Below are positions 43,853 through 52,657 of a DNA stretch of 59,567 nt, piece after piece (positions within the stretch are counted from its first letter, which is position 1; each line of letters begins with the position of its first letter). This DNA is from an uncultured Prevotellaceae bacterium (GTDB lineage: Bacteria; Bacteroidota; Bacteroidia; Bacteroidales; Bacteroidaceae). The notes beneath the pieces are model-generated. The model saw only the letters and a program-made list of their open reading frames with translations, was not told where the DNA came from and did no database searches. A program made the position numbers and the translations under genes. Where the stretch lies: positions 1 through 59,567 of the forward strand of contig CALFJA010000053.1 in the NCBI GenBank assembly GCA_937877605.1, written 5' to 3'.

Positions 43853-43871
43853 GTGAATGATTTTGGGGATG

Positions 43872-44441
43872 CTATTTGCGGATAATGGTAACCTCGCCGT
43901 TTTCTTTCAACTTGATGATGCAACTGGGATCGTGCGGCTTGTGCTCCTGGCGGCGGCTCCAGCAGACATAGTCGACCGCCTGTTTCACCTCTTCGGCAAT
44001 GTCGGCGTAGTTCTGTGGTGCCGGCTCTCCGCTTATGTTGGCACTTGTGCTGACAAGAGGCTTCTGAAAACGATAGCAAAGTTCCTTGGAAAAAGGCTCT
44101 CTGGTGATGCGTATGCCGAGCGAACCGTCGTCGGCGACAAGGTTCGGTGCCACATTGACTGCATGGTCGAGGATGAGCGTGGTGGGACGCGTGGCATACT
44201 CCATGAGGTCCCATGCCACATCGGGCACATTGCGGACATAGCGCTGCAGACGCACATCGGAGTCAATCAGGCAGATAAGCGCCTTGGAATTGGTACGATG
44301 TTTTATCTCGTACACTCTTTGTACGGCATCCGGGTTGGTGGCATCGCAGCCTATTCCCCAGATAGTGTCGGTGGGATAGAGTATGACTCCACCTTTTCGT
44401 AGCGTAGCCACAGCCTGTCGAATGTCTTCTTCGCGCGTCAT
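43872..44441 (-). CDS. tsaC: Sua5/YciO/YrdC family threonylcarbamoyl-AMP synthase
   Basis: This 189-residue enzyme makes threonylcarbamoyl-AMP for t6A37 of tRNA, the substrate later methylthiolated by MtaB. It shows GGVILYPTDTIWGIGCDA, the KHRTNSKAL basic patch and STSANISGEPAP. It is the short TsaC-like form without the Sua5 C-domain. It lies 14 bases downstream of fmt. Confidence 0.88.
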   Translation of the reverse strand: MTREEDIRQAVATLRKGGVILYPTDTIWGIGCDATNPDAVQRVYEIKHRTNSKALICLIDSDVRLQRYVRNVPDVAWDLMEYATRPTTLILDHAVNVAPNLVADDGSLGIRITREPFSKELCYRFQKPLVSTSANISGEPAPQNYADIAEEVKQAVDYVCWSRRQEHKPHDPSCIIKLKENGEVTIIRK

Positions 44442-44455
44442 GGAGCGTCTATAGG

Positions 44456-45412
44456 TTAAAGTTTCTGGCGCATCCCGTTGAGGAAGTCTGCGGCATCCAT
44501 CCTGCGCTTACCGGCTTGCTGGAGCATTTCTATGCTGAGCCATTCATCCGCCGTGGCAACATACAGGCGCTGCTTGTCGGTCATGAGTCGTCCGGGTGCT
44601 GCTGTGCAGGGCTGTCCTGTCTTGGAAGCTTTGAAGATTTTCAGTTCCATCTGCTCGGCCGCTTCTACTTTCCCCCAGGCCCCTGGATAGGGACTCAGGC
44701 CCCGGATGAAGTCGTAGACCCGCTTGGCAGGCTGGGACCAGTCAATCTGACAGGTCTCCTTGAAAATCTTCGGGGCAGGCTTCAGCAATGTGGTTTCACT
44801 GATGAAGTCCTTTTGGTCGAGTGAGGGGACATTGCCGTCAGTTTCCAGCAGCAAATCGACGGTACGCAGGCACAACTTGGCACCGAGGTCCATCAGGTCA
44901 TCATATACCTGTCCGGCATCGGCATCGTCGGCAATGGGGATGGACTGACGCAGGATCATGCGCCCTGTATCAATCTGTTCGTCCAGGAAGAAGGTGGTTA
45001 TGCCGGTTTCCGTCTCGCCGTTGATGACGGCCCAGTTGATAGGAGCTGCACCGCGGTACTGTGGCAGCAGCGATGCGTGAACATTGAATGTGCCGAAGCG
45101 TGGCATGCTCCAGACTTCCTTGGGGAGCATCCTGTAGGCCACGACTACCTGCACATCTGCATTCATTTGGGCAAGGGCATGCTGGAAATCCGCATCCTTC
45201 ATCTTCTCGGGCTGCAGTATTGGCAACCCTTTTGACAAGGCATATTGTTTCACCGGTGGCGCCTGCAACAGCGAACCGTGCCGCCCTACTGGCTTGTCGG
45301 GCTGGGTAACAACCCCTACCACATGGTATCCACCGTCGACGAGTGCTGCAAGCGAAGCCACGGCAAACGCAGGAGTTCCCATGAATACTATGCGCAAGTT
45401 TTCCTTTTTCAT
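44456..45412 (-). CDS. fmt: Methionyl-tRNA formyltransferase
   Basis: Fmt formylates initiator Met-tRNA using 10-formyl-THF. The 318 residues contain the FMGTPAFAV start, the catalytic Asn and His in FNVHASLLPQYRGAAPINWA, the Asp in ETGIT-region, and the C-terminal tRNA-binding barrel. Full length. It lies 4 bases after a HAD phosphatase gene in a run of minus-strand genes. Confidence 0.95.
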   Translation of the reverse strand: MKKENLRIVFMGTPAFAVASLAALVDGGYHVVGVVTQPDKPVGRHGSLLQAPPVKQYALSKGLPILQPEKMKDADFQHALAQMNADVQVVVAYRMLPKEVWSMPRFGTFNVHASLLPQYRGAAPINWAVINGETETGITTFFLDEQIDTGRMILRQSIPIADDADAGQVYDDLMDLGAKLCLRTVDLLLETDGNVPSLDQKDFISETTLLKPAPKIFKETCQIDWSQPAKRVYDFIRGLSPYPGAWGKVEAAEQMELKIFKASKTGQPCTAAPGRLMTDKQRLYVATADEWLSIEMLQQAGKRRMDAADFLNGMRQKL

Positions 45413-45416
45413 GTTC

Positions 45417-45848
45417 TCACTTGCTCCACCAGTGCTTCTTCTTTGTTGTCTCGCGGCGGTCTACCTGCGAACGGCTTTCTTCTCGGATGAGCTGTTTGAT
45501 GGTCTTGTTGTCCCGAATCATGTGATAGATTTGTCCCCAGTCGGGCAGTCCGCCCACCTGACGGTCGTCAATGAAGATGTCTGCCTTGATCTTGCGGGAG
45601 AAATACTCGCTTTTCGTATCGGATTCTTCAGGGTAGTCCTTATTGATTGCATAGAACACGACCCCGCGTTTACGACACCATTCAACGGCTTCTTCAAGGG
45701 CTACCCCTTCGCGAACGGTCCATAGGATGAGATGGTGCTGGTCTTTCTGCAACATCTTAAGTGTTTCGCACGCAAAGGGGAGTTCGTCACCAATTTTTGG
45801 ATAACGGTTTTCAACAATCGTTCCGTCGAAATCTACTGCTATTACCAT
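45417..45848 (-). CDS. Small HAD-superfamily phosphatase (BT0820-like)
   Basis: This 143-residue cytosolic protein has motif I VDFDGTIV (Asp6 and Asp8), motif II LWTVREG and the acidic FIDDRQVGG. It lacks a cap domain, as in the Bacteroidota family typified by BT0820. Substrate unknown. It is directly upstream of fmt with a 4-base gap. Confidence 0.82.
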   Translation of the reverse strand: MVIAVDFDGTIVENRYPKIGDELPFACETLKMLQKDQHHLILWTVREGVALEEAVEWCRKRGVVFYAINKDYPEESDTKSEYFSRKIKADIFIDDRQVGGLPDWGQIYHMIRDNKTIKQLIREESRSQVDRRETTKKKHWWSK

Positions 45849-45895
45849 AGTTGGATGAGTGTCTGTTGAGGGTTCCTTGCAGATGCTTTAGTGAA

Positions 45896-48388
45896 TTAGA
45901 GTTTTACGGAGTTATCCTTGGTGTCGCCATAGTTGCTGTTGCCATAGGCACCATAAGTTCCGTATGAACCATAACCACCGGCACTTCCGTATTTGGTATA
46001 GCGTCCATATCGACCATACTTGCCGTACTTACCGTAGCCATAGTAGTAGCCGTATTTCTTCTTTGACATGTCAATGCCGTTGATAACAATCGACATCTTC
46101 GGCAATTTACCTTCGCCAGCAATTGAATTGATGAGGTTAAAGCATTCCTTCGGCGTGTAGTCAGCACGGCATACGAATACGGTTGCATCAGCCACGCGAC
46201 CAATCTGCAGGGTATCGGTGACCAGTCCGACGGGTGCTGTGTCTATGAGAATGTAGTCGTAGTGGTCACGCAACTGTGCAAATATATTGTCAAGTGCTTG
46301 GCGCGAAACCAACTCTGACGGGTTTGGTGGGATAGGACCAGCCAGGAGAAGTTCCAGTTTGCGGTGAATACCGGAAGGAATGATTTGCTTTTGGATTTCG
46401 TCCCATTCTGGATTGTCGTGAGTCAGCAATGGAGTTATTCCGTGGTGGTGGTCGTTGATTTCGAACAACTCGGCCAGACGGGGCTTACGGATGTCAAGAC
46501 CGACAAGGATTACCTTCTTGTCGAGCAGTGCGAAACTCACGGCGAGGTTGGCAGCGTTGAATGTTTTGCCTTCACCTGAAGTAGAAGAGGTGAAGAGGAT
46601 AATCTTTTCGTCTTCCTTAAGCATGAACTGCAAATTGGTACGCATGGAGCGGAAGATTTCTTCCATCGTGCTGTTCTTGTTCTCGTGTACAACGATATCG
46701 GCTTTTGTCTTGGCAGATTCATTAGCTACTGCTACATCGGCGATGATGGGCAGGGTGGTGTGTTTGGCCACATCGTCATGTCCTTCGATACGATATCTGA
46801 AGAACTCGTTGAGGAAGAGGATAACGGCTGGGATGAGCAAACCTGCAAGCAGAGCCAGCAAGAGGTAGAGCGATGAGCGCGGACTTATCTTTCCGCCGTA
46901 CAGAGGCTCGTCAATGAGTCGTCCCTTGTCGGCAGTTGCTGCCAGTGAGATAGAGTTTTCCTCTCTCTTCTGGAGCAGCATGAGGTACAGACCGGACTTC
47001 ACTTCCTGTTGGCGTGCAATCTGTGTGAGCACTCTTTCCTGGGAAGGTGTCTGGCGGATGTCGCTCGTATATTCATTGTACTGGCGTTTTACGGCGTCGC
47101 GCTGCAGTTGCATGTTCTTCTTCGACTGTGCCATGGCGCGCTTGATGCTGGCCTCCAGGTCGTTGAGCTGTGCTGTGAGCGGTGCCACGGTCGGACTGGC
47201 CTCAGAAGCGGAGCGAAGCAGATGGTTACGCTCGATGGCAATCTCGTTGTACTTGTTGATAAGGGCGATTGCCGAATTGTCGGTCAGTCCCACATTGGAT
47301 GGCAGGGGCTGGTACTTGTTTTCCGGCTGGCGCATGTAGTTGGCGATGCTGTTCAGCAGTTCGACCTGAATCTCGGCTTCCACCAGTTTCTGCTTGTATT
47401 CGTCGGAACTCTCGATGTTCTGGGCGGCATTAAGACGCAGTTCCACGAGGTTTTGGTTTCTCTTGTAGTTCTCGAGTTCTCCTTCGGTCTGTCCGAGTTC
47501 GGCGTTAATCTTCTCCAGACGGCCGTTGATGAACTTCTCCGTACGGAGGGCAATCTCGTTCTTGTCTTCGTTGGCCTGGCGGTTGTAGCACACTACGAGT
47601 TGTTTGAGGTAGTCTATTCCTCGCGATGGAATTTCGTTTGGAAGGGTCAACTGTGCTATGGTTGTTGTCGGCGAAGTCTGCGAAACGCCCAGCAAACCAG
47701 AATAGAGACCTCCCATCGACTTGGGTGAGGAGATGATAATTTTAATATGATCTCCTTCTTCAAGTATTCTGTTTCCGTTTTGTGCCAGTTTGACAAATCC
47801 GACTTTGGTGCGGATTTGAATGGGCAGGTTCTTGTAGGTGGCATTGATGGTACATTCTTCCATCTGGGGTGTGGTGTACTGGCCAGTCACCTTGTAGCCG
47901 CTCTTGGTGTGCTTAACCTCAAGGCTGATGGGGTAGTAGAGGTTATCTAGGCTTTCCTCGTCCAGGTCGGCATTGATTTCCTGTGTTTTGTAGATGGTGC
48001 GGTCCTTAATCTTTCCCGACTTTTTATAGGTAACATAGATCTTGAGGTCTTTAACCGCCTTTTCGGCAAGGGTCTTTGACTTCAGGATTTCCATCTCGTT
48101 GTCGATACCGCTGGAGTTGGTCATCGTACCGAGGTTGGACGCATACATCAGGCTATTGCGGGAACTGCGTGAGTTCTCCTCCTCTTTGATAAGGAGCTTG
48201 GCATAGGTTTGGTACACAGGTGTCTTGTAGCGGAGGTAGATGGCTGCAAGACTCAGGCAGATGATGAGCGACAGTACGAACCATTTCCAGTTCAGTACGA
48301 GTGCTGTGTAGATGGCTTGGAAGTTAAACAGCGACTGTTCTTCCTGCTCTTGGCCTTCTACATTGTAGTTCTTTTTAATGTCTTCCAT
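45896..48388 (-). CDS. Fused Wzz/BY-kinase: exopolysaccharide tyrosine autokinase
   Basis: This 830-residue inner-membrane co-polymerase and kinase controls chain length and export of surface polysaccharide. It has two membrane helices (about 33-53 and 510-530) framing a Wzz domain with coiled coils, then a BY-kinase with Walker A TSGEGKT, Walker A' VGLDIRKPRL and Walker B ILIDTAPVG. The C-terminus is an unusually dense tyrosine cluster: 15 Tyr in about 45 residues, arranged as GKYGKYGRYGRY-type repeats. Its partners rfbA and the sugar transferase follow upstream on the same strand. No Wza-like gene is in the window. Confidence 0.92.
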   Translation of the reverse strand: MEDIKKNYNVEGQEQEEQSLFNFQAIYTALVLNWKWFVLSLIICLSLAAIYLRYKTPVYQTYAKLLIKEEENSRSSRNSLMYASNLGTMTNSSGIDNEMEILKSKTLAEKAVKDLKIYVTYKKSGKIKDRTIYKTQEINADLDEESLDNLYYPISLEVKHTKSGYKVTGQYTTPQMEECTINATYKNLPIQIRTKVGFVKLAQNGNRILEEGDHIKIIISSPKSMGGLYSGLLGVSQTSPTTTIAQLTLPNEIPSRGIDYLKQLVVCYNRQANEDKNEIALRTEKFINGRLEKINAELGQTEGELENYKRNQNLVELRLNAAQNIESSDEYKQKLVEAEIQVELLNSIANYMRQPENKYQPLPSNVGLTDNSAIALINKYNEIAIERNHLLRSASEASPTVAPLTAQLNDLEASIKRAMAQSKKNMQLQRDAVKRQYNEYTSDIRQTPSQERVLTQIARQQEVKSGLYLMLLQKREENSISLAATADKGRLIDEPLYGGKISPRSSLYLLLALLAGLLIPAVILFLNEFFRYRIEGHDDVAKHTTLPIIADVAVANESAKTKADIVVHENKNSTMEEIFRSMRTNLQFMLKEDEKIILFTSSTSGEGKTFNAANLAVSFALLDKKVILVGLDIRKPRLAELFEINDHHHGITPLLTHDNPEWDEIQKQIIPSGIHRKLELLLAGPIPPNPSELVSRQALDNIFAQLRDHYDYILIDTAPVGLVTDTLQIGRVADATVFVCRADYTPKECFNLINSIAGEGKLPKMSIVINGIDMSKKKYGYYYGYGKYGKYGRYGRYTKYGSAGGYGSYGTYGAYGNSNYGDTKDNSVKL

Positions 48389-48415
48389 TTTTTTGTTTTT
48401 GTGTTTTTTATTTTG

Positions 48416-49300
48416 TTATTGTTTGTTTTTCGTGTTTGCTATCTGCAGGAGGTATTGTCCGTAGGCATTCTTTTGCATGGGCTTTGCCAGTTCTACGACT
48501 TTCTCCGGAGTTATCCAGCCCTGGTGCAGGGCTATTTCTTCCAGACAGGCAATCTTCAGTCCCTGTCGTTTTTCAATCACTTCGATGAATGTGCTGGCCT
48601 CGCTGAGGCTGTCGTGTGTGCCGGTATCGAGCCATGCAAAGCCGCGTTGCAGCACCTGCACTTTCAGCTGCCGGCGTTCCAGGTATTCCTGGTTGACGCT
48701 GGTTATTTCCAGTTCGCCTCTCTTGCTGGGCTTGATGCTTTTTGCGATTTCCACCACGCTGTTGGGGTAGAAGTAGAGTCCCACCACGGCATAGTTGCTC
48801 TTCGGGTGTTCGGGCTTTTCCTCTATGCTGAGGCAGTTGCCTTCATTGTCGAACTCAGCAACGCCGTACCGCTGCGGGTCGTTGACATAGTAGCCAAAGA
48901 TGGTGGCCTGGTTGCTGTCGGTGTTCTTCACGGCTTCGTTCAGCATCTTGCTGAATCCGGAGCCTGCGAAGATGTTGTCGCCCAGCACGAGACATACATT
49001 GTCGTCGCCGATGAATTCTTCTCCGATGATGAAAGCCTGTGCCAGTCCGTCGGGGCTGGGCTGCTCGGCGTATTCAAATCTTACGCCGTAGTCGTCGCCG
49101 TTGCCCAGCAGGCGCTTGAACCCCGGCAGGTCGTAGGGCGTGGAGATGATGAGTATGTCACGAATCCCCGCCTGCATCAGAACGGAGATGGGGTAGTAGA
49201 TCATCGGCTTGTCGAAGATCGGGATGAGCTGTTTGCTTATTCCCTTCGTTATGGGGTAGAGGCGTGTGCCGGATCCGCCTGCCAGTACTATTCCTTTCAT
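48416..49300 (-). CDS. rfbA: Glucose-1-phosphate thymidylyltransferase
   Basis: RfbA makes dTDP-glucose, the first step of dTDP-rhamnose synthesis. The 294 residues show GGSGTRLYPITKGISKQLIP, YYPIS, the metal-binding LGDNIF and the EEKPEHPKSNYAV motif. It lies between the polysaccharide kinase and the sugar transferase, 27 and 58 bases away. Confidence 0.95.
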   Translation of the reverse strand: MKGIVLAGGSGTRLYPITKGISKQLIPIFDKPMIYYPISVLMQAGIRDILIISTPYDLPGFKRLLGNGDDYGVRFEYAEQPSPDGLAQAFIIGEEFIGDDNVCLVLGDNIFAGSGFSKMLNEAVKNTDSNQATIFGYYVNDPQRYGVAEFDNEGNCLSIEEKPEHPKSNYAVVGLYFYPNSVVEIAKSIKPSKRGELEITSVNQEYLERRQLKVQVLQRGFAWLDTGTHDSLSEASTFIEVIEKRQGLKIACLEEIALHQGWITPEKVVELAKPMQKNAYGQYLLQIANTKNKQ

Positions 49301-49358
49301 TTTATTTGCTTGGTTGCCTTAAGTGTAATGGCTATTGTCTATCGGTTGTCGTTAATTG

Positions 49359-50768
49359 TCAATATGCTTTCTTGTCGGGAATGAAAACGGAGCCGACGGT
49401 CTTGAAGATAATTTCGATGTCGAGCAGGAAGCTCCAGTTCTCCAAATACCAGATGTCGCGCTCCACGCGTCCTTCCATCTGCCATTGCTCCTTGGTCTCT
49501 CCGCGGAATCCCGTCACTTGTGCCCAGCCTGTTACTCCTGGCTTGCAGAAGTGGCGCACCATGTATTTGTCGATGAGTTTTCCATAGATTTCCGTATGGC
49601 GCAGCATGTGCGGGCGCGGTCCGACGACGCTCATGTCGCCGCGGAGCACATTGAAGAACTGCGGCAGTTCGTCGATGTTGGTCTTCCGCATGAAGTTTCC
49701 GAAGCCGAACTTCCGCGGGTCTTCCTTGGTGGCCTGCAGGGTGTCGGCGTCCTTGTTCATGTGCATGGAGCGGAACTTGTAGCATTTGAAGGTCTCACCG
49801 TTCAGTCCCGTGCGTTCCTGTACGAAGAAGAGGGAACCCGGGCTTTGGCGTTTGATGATAAGGGCGAATATGGGTAAGAGCGGGAGCAGGCAGATGCAGA
49901 CGGCGAGGCTGAACACAATGTCGAAAGCACGCTTCAGCACTCGGTTCTCAATCAGCGAGAGGGGCTCCTTGTGGTTGGTGAAGATGGTCATCTCGCCATA
50001 TTGCTCCGGTTTGAGGTTCAGGCGGAAGTTGCCGAACTGCCGGGGAACATATCTGAAGTGGATAATGTTCTCGTCGCAGAATCGCATGATGCCTACGATT
50101 GTATCGGAGAGGCTGTGTGAGAGGCTGCAATAGAGTTCATCCACATTGTTGAGCCGACCGTTGGCGTCCTCCATTTCCTGTTTCAGTTGCTCGAGGCTGC
50201 CCAGATGCTCCAGTCTTGAAGGGCAGTCGGCAATGGGGGCGTCGCTGTAGTAGCCCAGCACCTTGTAGCCCGTAGAGGCATCGGATATCATGTCGTTGTA
50301 TATGAGGAGATTGGCGGGGTCGCTTCCTACGAACACGACATGGCGCTGGTTGCGTCCCATCTGCCGGAGGTGCTTGACCACCCTTATTTCTATCAGCCGC
50401 GAAATCAGCAGCAGGGCATATTCGGCAATGACGAACAGCAGCATCACCTTGAAGAGCCCGCCTCCGCCCACGGCCAGCTTTATAAGAAGGAACATGAGTA
50501 TGCCATGCATGATGGTGAGTTTCAGTACGCGCACGATGATAAGGCGGATGTTTTGCCTGCGATAGTAGATGAGGTTTGAATAGAAATACTGCGCCACGAG
50601 CATGGCGAAGTTGGTGGAAAGCAGCACATAGTTCCGTTCGATGCGGAATGTGATGGGCACCATTGTGGTTAACTTATAGAACACCACCAACAGCAGATTT
50701 ACGAGGAGAAAGTCCAACGCAATCACCGAGTAGCGTATCATGTCATTACCTTTGGCGTACTGTTTCAT
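49359..50768 (-). CDS. Polyprenyl-phosphate sugar-1-phosphate transferase (WcaJ/WbaP type)
   Basis: This enzyme starts a lipid-linked repeat unit by moving a hexose phosphate to undecaprenyl phosphate. From ATG 50768 it has 469 residues: four or five N-terminal membrane helices, a CoA-binding-like middle (VVFVGSDPANLLIYND), then the catalytic bacterial sugar transferase domain (KRAFDIVFS, KCYKFRSM, NIDELPQFFNVLRGDMSVVGPRP). The start at 50822 precedes the promoter's -7 and is rejected. It leads the polysaccharide unit. Confidence 0.93.
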   Translation of the reverse strand: MKQYAKGNDMIRYSVIALDFLLVNLLLVVFYKLTTMVPITFRIERNYVLLSTNFAMLVAQYFYSNLIYYRRQNIRLIIVRVLKLTIMHGILMFLLIKLAVGGGGLFKVMLLFVIAEYALLLISRLIEIRVVKHLRQMGRNQRHVVFVGSDPANLLIYNDMISDASTGYKVLGYYSDAPIADCPSRLEHLGSLEQLKQEMEDANGRLNNVDELYCSLSHSLSDTIVGIMRFCDENIIHFRYVPRQFGNFRLNLKPEQYGEMTIFTNHKEPLSLIENRVLKRAFDIVFSLAVCICLLPLLPIFALIIKRQSPGSLFFVQERTGLNGETFKCYKFRSMHMNKDADTLQATKEDPRKFGFGNFMRKTNIDELPQFFNVLRGDMSVVGPRPHMLRHTEIYGKLIDKYMVRHFCKPGVTGWAQVTGFRGETKEQWQMEGRVERDIWYLENWSFLLDIEIIFKTVGSVFIPDKKAY

Positions 50769-50807
50769 GTCTGGCGTGTTATAATATATTATTATATTAT
50801 CGGGGCA

Positions 50808-50838
50808 CAAAAATACGAACAATTTTTCTTACTGCAAA
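50808..50838 (-). promoter_or_regulatory. Promoter of the exopolysaccharide gene run
   Basis: On the minus strand TTTG (50838-50835) and TATTTTTG (50815-50808) are 19 bases apart, 39 bases before the transferase ATG. Confidence 0.6.
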
Positions 50839-50965
50839 AACAATTCGGCATAATTATGTAAAATAGTTACAACGCTCCTACCTGAAATAATTCATGTAAG
50901 CCACTGTCGTACAATGTATTAGGGTGGATTTGCAGCCATTGTCCGACAGTGAATTTCCAAGTAGA

Positions 50966-51047
50966 GCCCAAACGCAAGCCGAGTGAGGCTCAAACGGAGT
51001 GCGTTTGGGCGTCAATTGCATTCCGTTTGGAGCCAAAACGGAAAACA
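50966..51047. repeat. Dispersed palindromic (REP-like) repeat block, copy 2
   Basis: It contains CAAACG-GAGTG-CGTTTG and CCGTTT-n7-AAAACGG palindromes and aligns with 31383-31476 along about 75 bases, with scattered substitutions. Confidence 0.75.
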
Positions 51048-51217
51048 TATCCCGGCCGATAGCCTCCGAATGCTTACAAGTCGTTGTCTTTCAACTGTTT
51101 ACAACGCTTTTAAGCGAACTTGCCTCTATGCCGTTTTTCGGGTAGGGGCAATTCTTGTCTGTGCCCATTGCCGAACAAGCGAAAACCACGCAATCCGACA
51201 AATTCTGCGAAATAATT

Positions 51218-51248
51218 TTTGACGGAAGTCGGGAAAGTAGTAATTTTG
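51218..51248 (+). promoter_or_regulatory. Promoter of the 51307 gene
   Basis: TTTG at 51218-51221 and TAATTTTG at 51241-51248 are 19 bases apart. Confidence 0.6.
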
Positions 51249-51306
51249 CGCAGAAATACATAATTTCCAAGTAGTAAAACCATTAAAAAATCTTTACAAA
51301 AAGTAT

Positions 51307-51927
51307 ATGGGAATCTTTTCAGGAATATTCAAGCGCAATCAGTCTTCACAGTCAAAGCGTGGCATGGAAGACTACATGACACTGATTAGAGTTTATTTTC
51401 AGGCATCAATAGCCAATGAAGTGGGAATCAATAATTTATCTGCTCTTCCCGACTTGCGGCTTTTCAAGTCGTCGCTTCATATCCCGACACTGAACAATCG
51501 GCTGGGCGTTAACGAGAAGGCACGATGCAAGAAAATGGTAAAAGAACTTTACAAAACCGACGATAGCTTCTTCAAGGAAATCGACACGAGCATCCGGAAG
51601 AATTGCCGGAAATTGCAGGATGTGCAGGTCTATCTGCTGCAGTTCAACAATTTCACGCAGAGCCTGATGATGCTCACCGGCAATCTGATGAAGTTCAAAC
51701 TTCGTGTGCCCTCCATCTTCAAGCGCACCATCTATGCCATGACCGAGAAGACCATGACCGACATCTTCACGAAGAGCGCCTTCGACGATCCTGCCGTTGC
51801 CAAGACCGTTGCCGACCTCCGCAAGTACAATGCCCGGCTGGGTTTCTCGCAGCGCTGGACCACCGACTTCGTCTATCAGATTGTGATGCTGGCCAAGAAG
51901 GAACCGCGCAAAAAGGAAGAGGCTTAA
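51307..51927 (+). CDS. Conserved-type hypothetical cytosolic protein
   Basis: These 206 residues are basic and mostly helical, without signal peptide or membrane segments. Segments such as FKSSLHIPTLNNRLGVNEKARCKKMVKEL and LGFSQRWTTDFVYQIVMLAKKEP stand out. I do not recognise a family. It has its own promoter and is followed after 92 bases by the promoter-driven zapA/rny group. Confidence 0.65.
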   Translation: MGIFSGIFKRNQSSQSKRGMEDYMTLIRVYFQASIANEVGINNLSALPDLRLFKSSLHIPTLNNRLGVNEKARCKKMVKELYKTDDSFFKEIDTSIRKNCRKLQDVQVYLLQFNNFTQSLMMLTGNLMKFKLRVPSIFKRTIYAMTEKTMTDIFTKSAFDDPAVAKTVADLRKYNARLGFSQRWTTDFVYQIVMLAKKEPRKKEEA

Positions 51928-51971
51928 AAAGGCTCTCTTTCTGCGAAAAATGAAAAAACCGGCCATTTTAT

Positions 51972-52002
51972 TTTGCCAATTGCAGATTAAAAGCTAAATT
52001 TG
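51972..52002 (+). promoter_or_regulatory. Promoter of the zapA-rny group
   Basis: TTTG at 51972-51975 and TAAATTTG at 51995-52002 are 19 bases apart, with the ATG 18 bases further. Confidence 0.65.
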
Positions 52003-52019
52003 TCGGACAAAGTAGCGTT

Positions 52020-52313
52020 ATGTCAACGAACGAGCAGAAATTAAATCTCTTCACCACCCGCATCCGCCAGCTCATCCTGAACTACTCGGAGGCAAAGCAG
52101 CAGATTGACTCCCTGCAGGCCACCGTGGCCCAGCAGGAAGCCAAGATTGAAGACCTCAAGGCCATGTTGACGCAGTCGCAGACCAACTTTACCAGCCTGA
52201 AACTTGCGAAGATGCTCGAGGTAACTGATGCAGAGGTGGACACCGCACAGAAGAAGATAGCCAAGCTCATCCGCGATGTGAACAAATGTATCACGCTGCT
52301 GAGTGAAAAATAA
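52020..52313 (+). CDS. Small coiled-coil protein upstream of zapA
   Basis: This 97-residue protein is almost entirely helical, with a coiled coil around residues 15-55 (YSEAKQQIDSLQATVAQQEAKIEDL pattern in heptads). A small coiled-coil protein before zapA is common in Bacteroidota and may assist ZapA or FtsZ assembly; this is inferred from position only. It ends 8 bases before zapA. Confidence 0.7.
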   Translation: MSTNEQKLNLFTTRIRQLILNYSEAKQQIDSLQATVAQQEAKIEDLKAMLTQSQTNFTSLKLAKMLEVTDAEVDTAQKKIAKLIRDVNKCITLLSEK

Positions 52314-52321
52314 CCAGCACA

Positions 52322-52621
52322 ATGCCAGAAGGACAACCAAAACAGAATATATCGGTAAATCTCCATGGAGTGAAAATAGCCGTTAAAGTGCCCCGCGACG
52401 AAGAGGAACTCTACCGCCGGGCGGAAAAGGTTATCAACTCCAAGGTGAACACCTACAACGAAATCCTTAACGGACGAAGGTCGGAAAAGGAGATATTGTT
52501 TGCTGTAATGCTCGATATAGCTGTGTCGCTAGAGCGTGAGGCACGCCGTAACGACACAGGGCCGTTTAGTGAAATCCTGGACAAGTTGACTGGTGAAATA
52601 GAAGAAGCACTCAGCAAGTAA
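52322..52621 (+). CDS. zapA: Cell division protein ZapA
   Basis: This 99-residue FtsZ-associated protein promotes bundling of FtsZ filaments at midcell. It has the ZapA beta-strand start (NISVNLHGVKIAVKVPRDEEELYRRAEKVIN) and the helical dimer region with ILFAVMLDIAVSLE. It lies in order coiled-coil, zapA, rny, all within 40 bases of each other. Confidence 0.87.
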   Translation: MPEGQPKQNISVNLHGVKIAVKVPRDEEELYRRAEKVINSKVNTYNEILNGRRSEKEILFAVMLDIAVSLEREARRNDTGPFSEILDKLTGEIEEALSK

Positions 52622-52657
52622 AGTCAGGAATTTTCATTAAACAAACCATAAACACCT

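Larger units (their letters stand above)
50769..51306. other. Intergenic region of 538 bases with divergent promoters and a REP-like block
   Basis: It holds the minus-strand promoter at 50808-50838, the palindromic block at 50966-51047 and the plus-strand promoter at 51218-51248. No coding frame in it is convincing. Confidence 0.6.
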
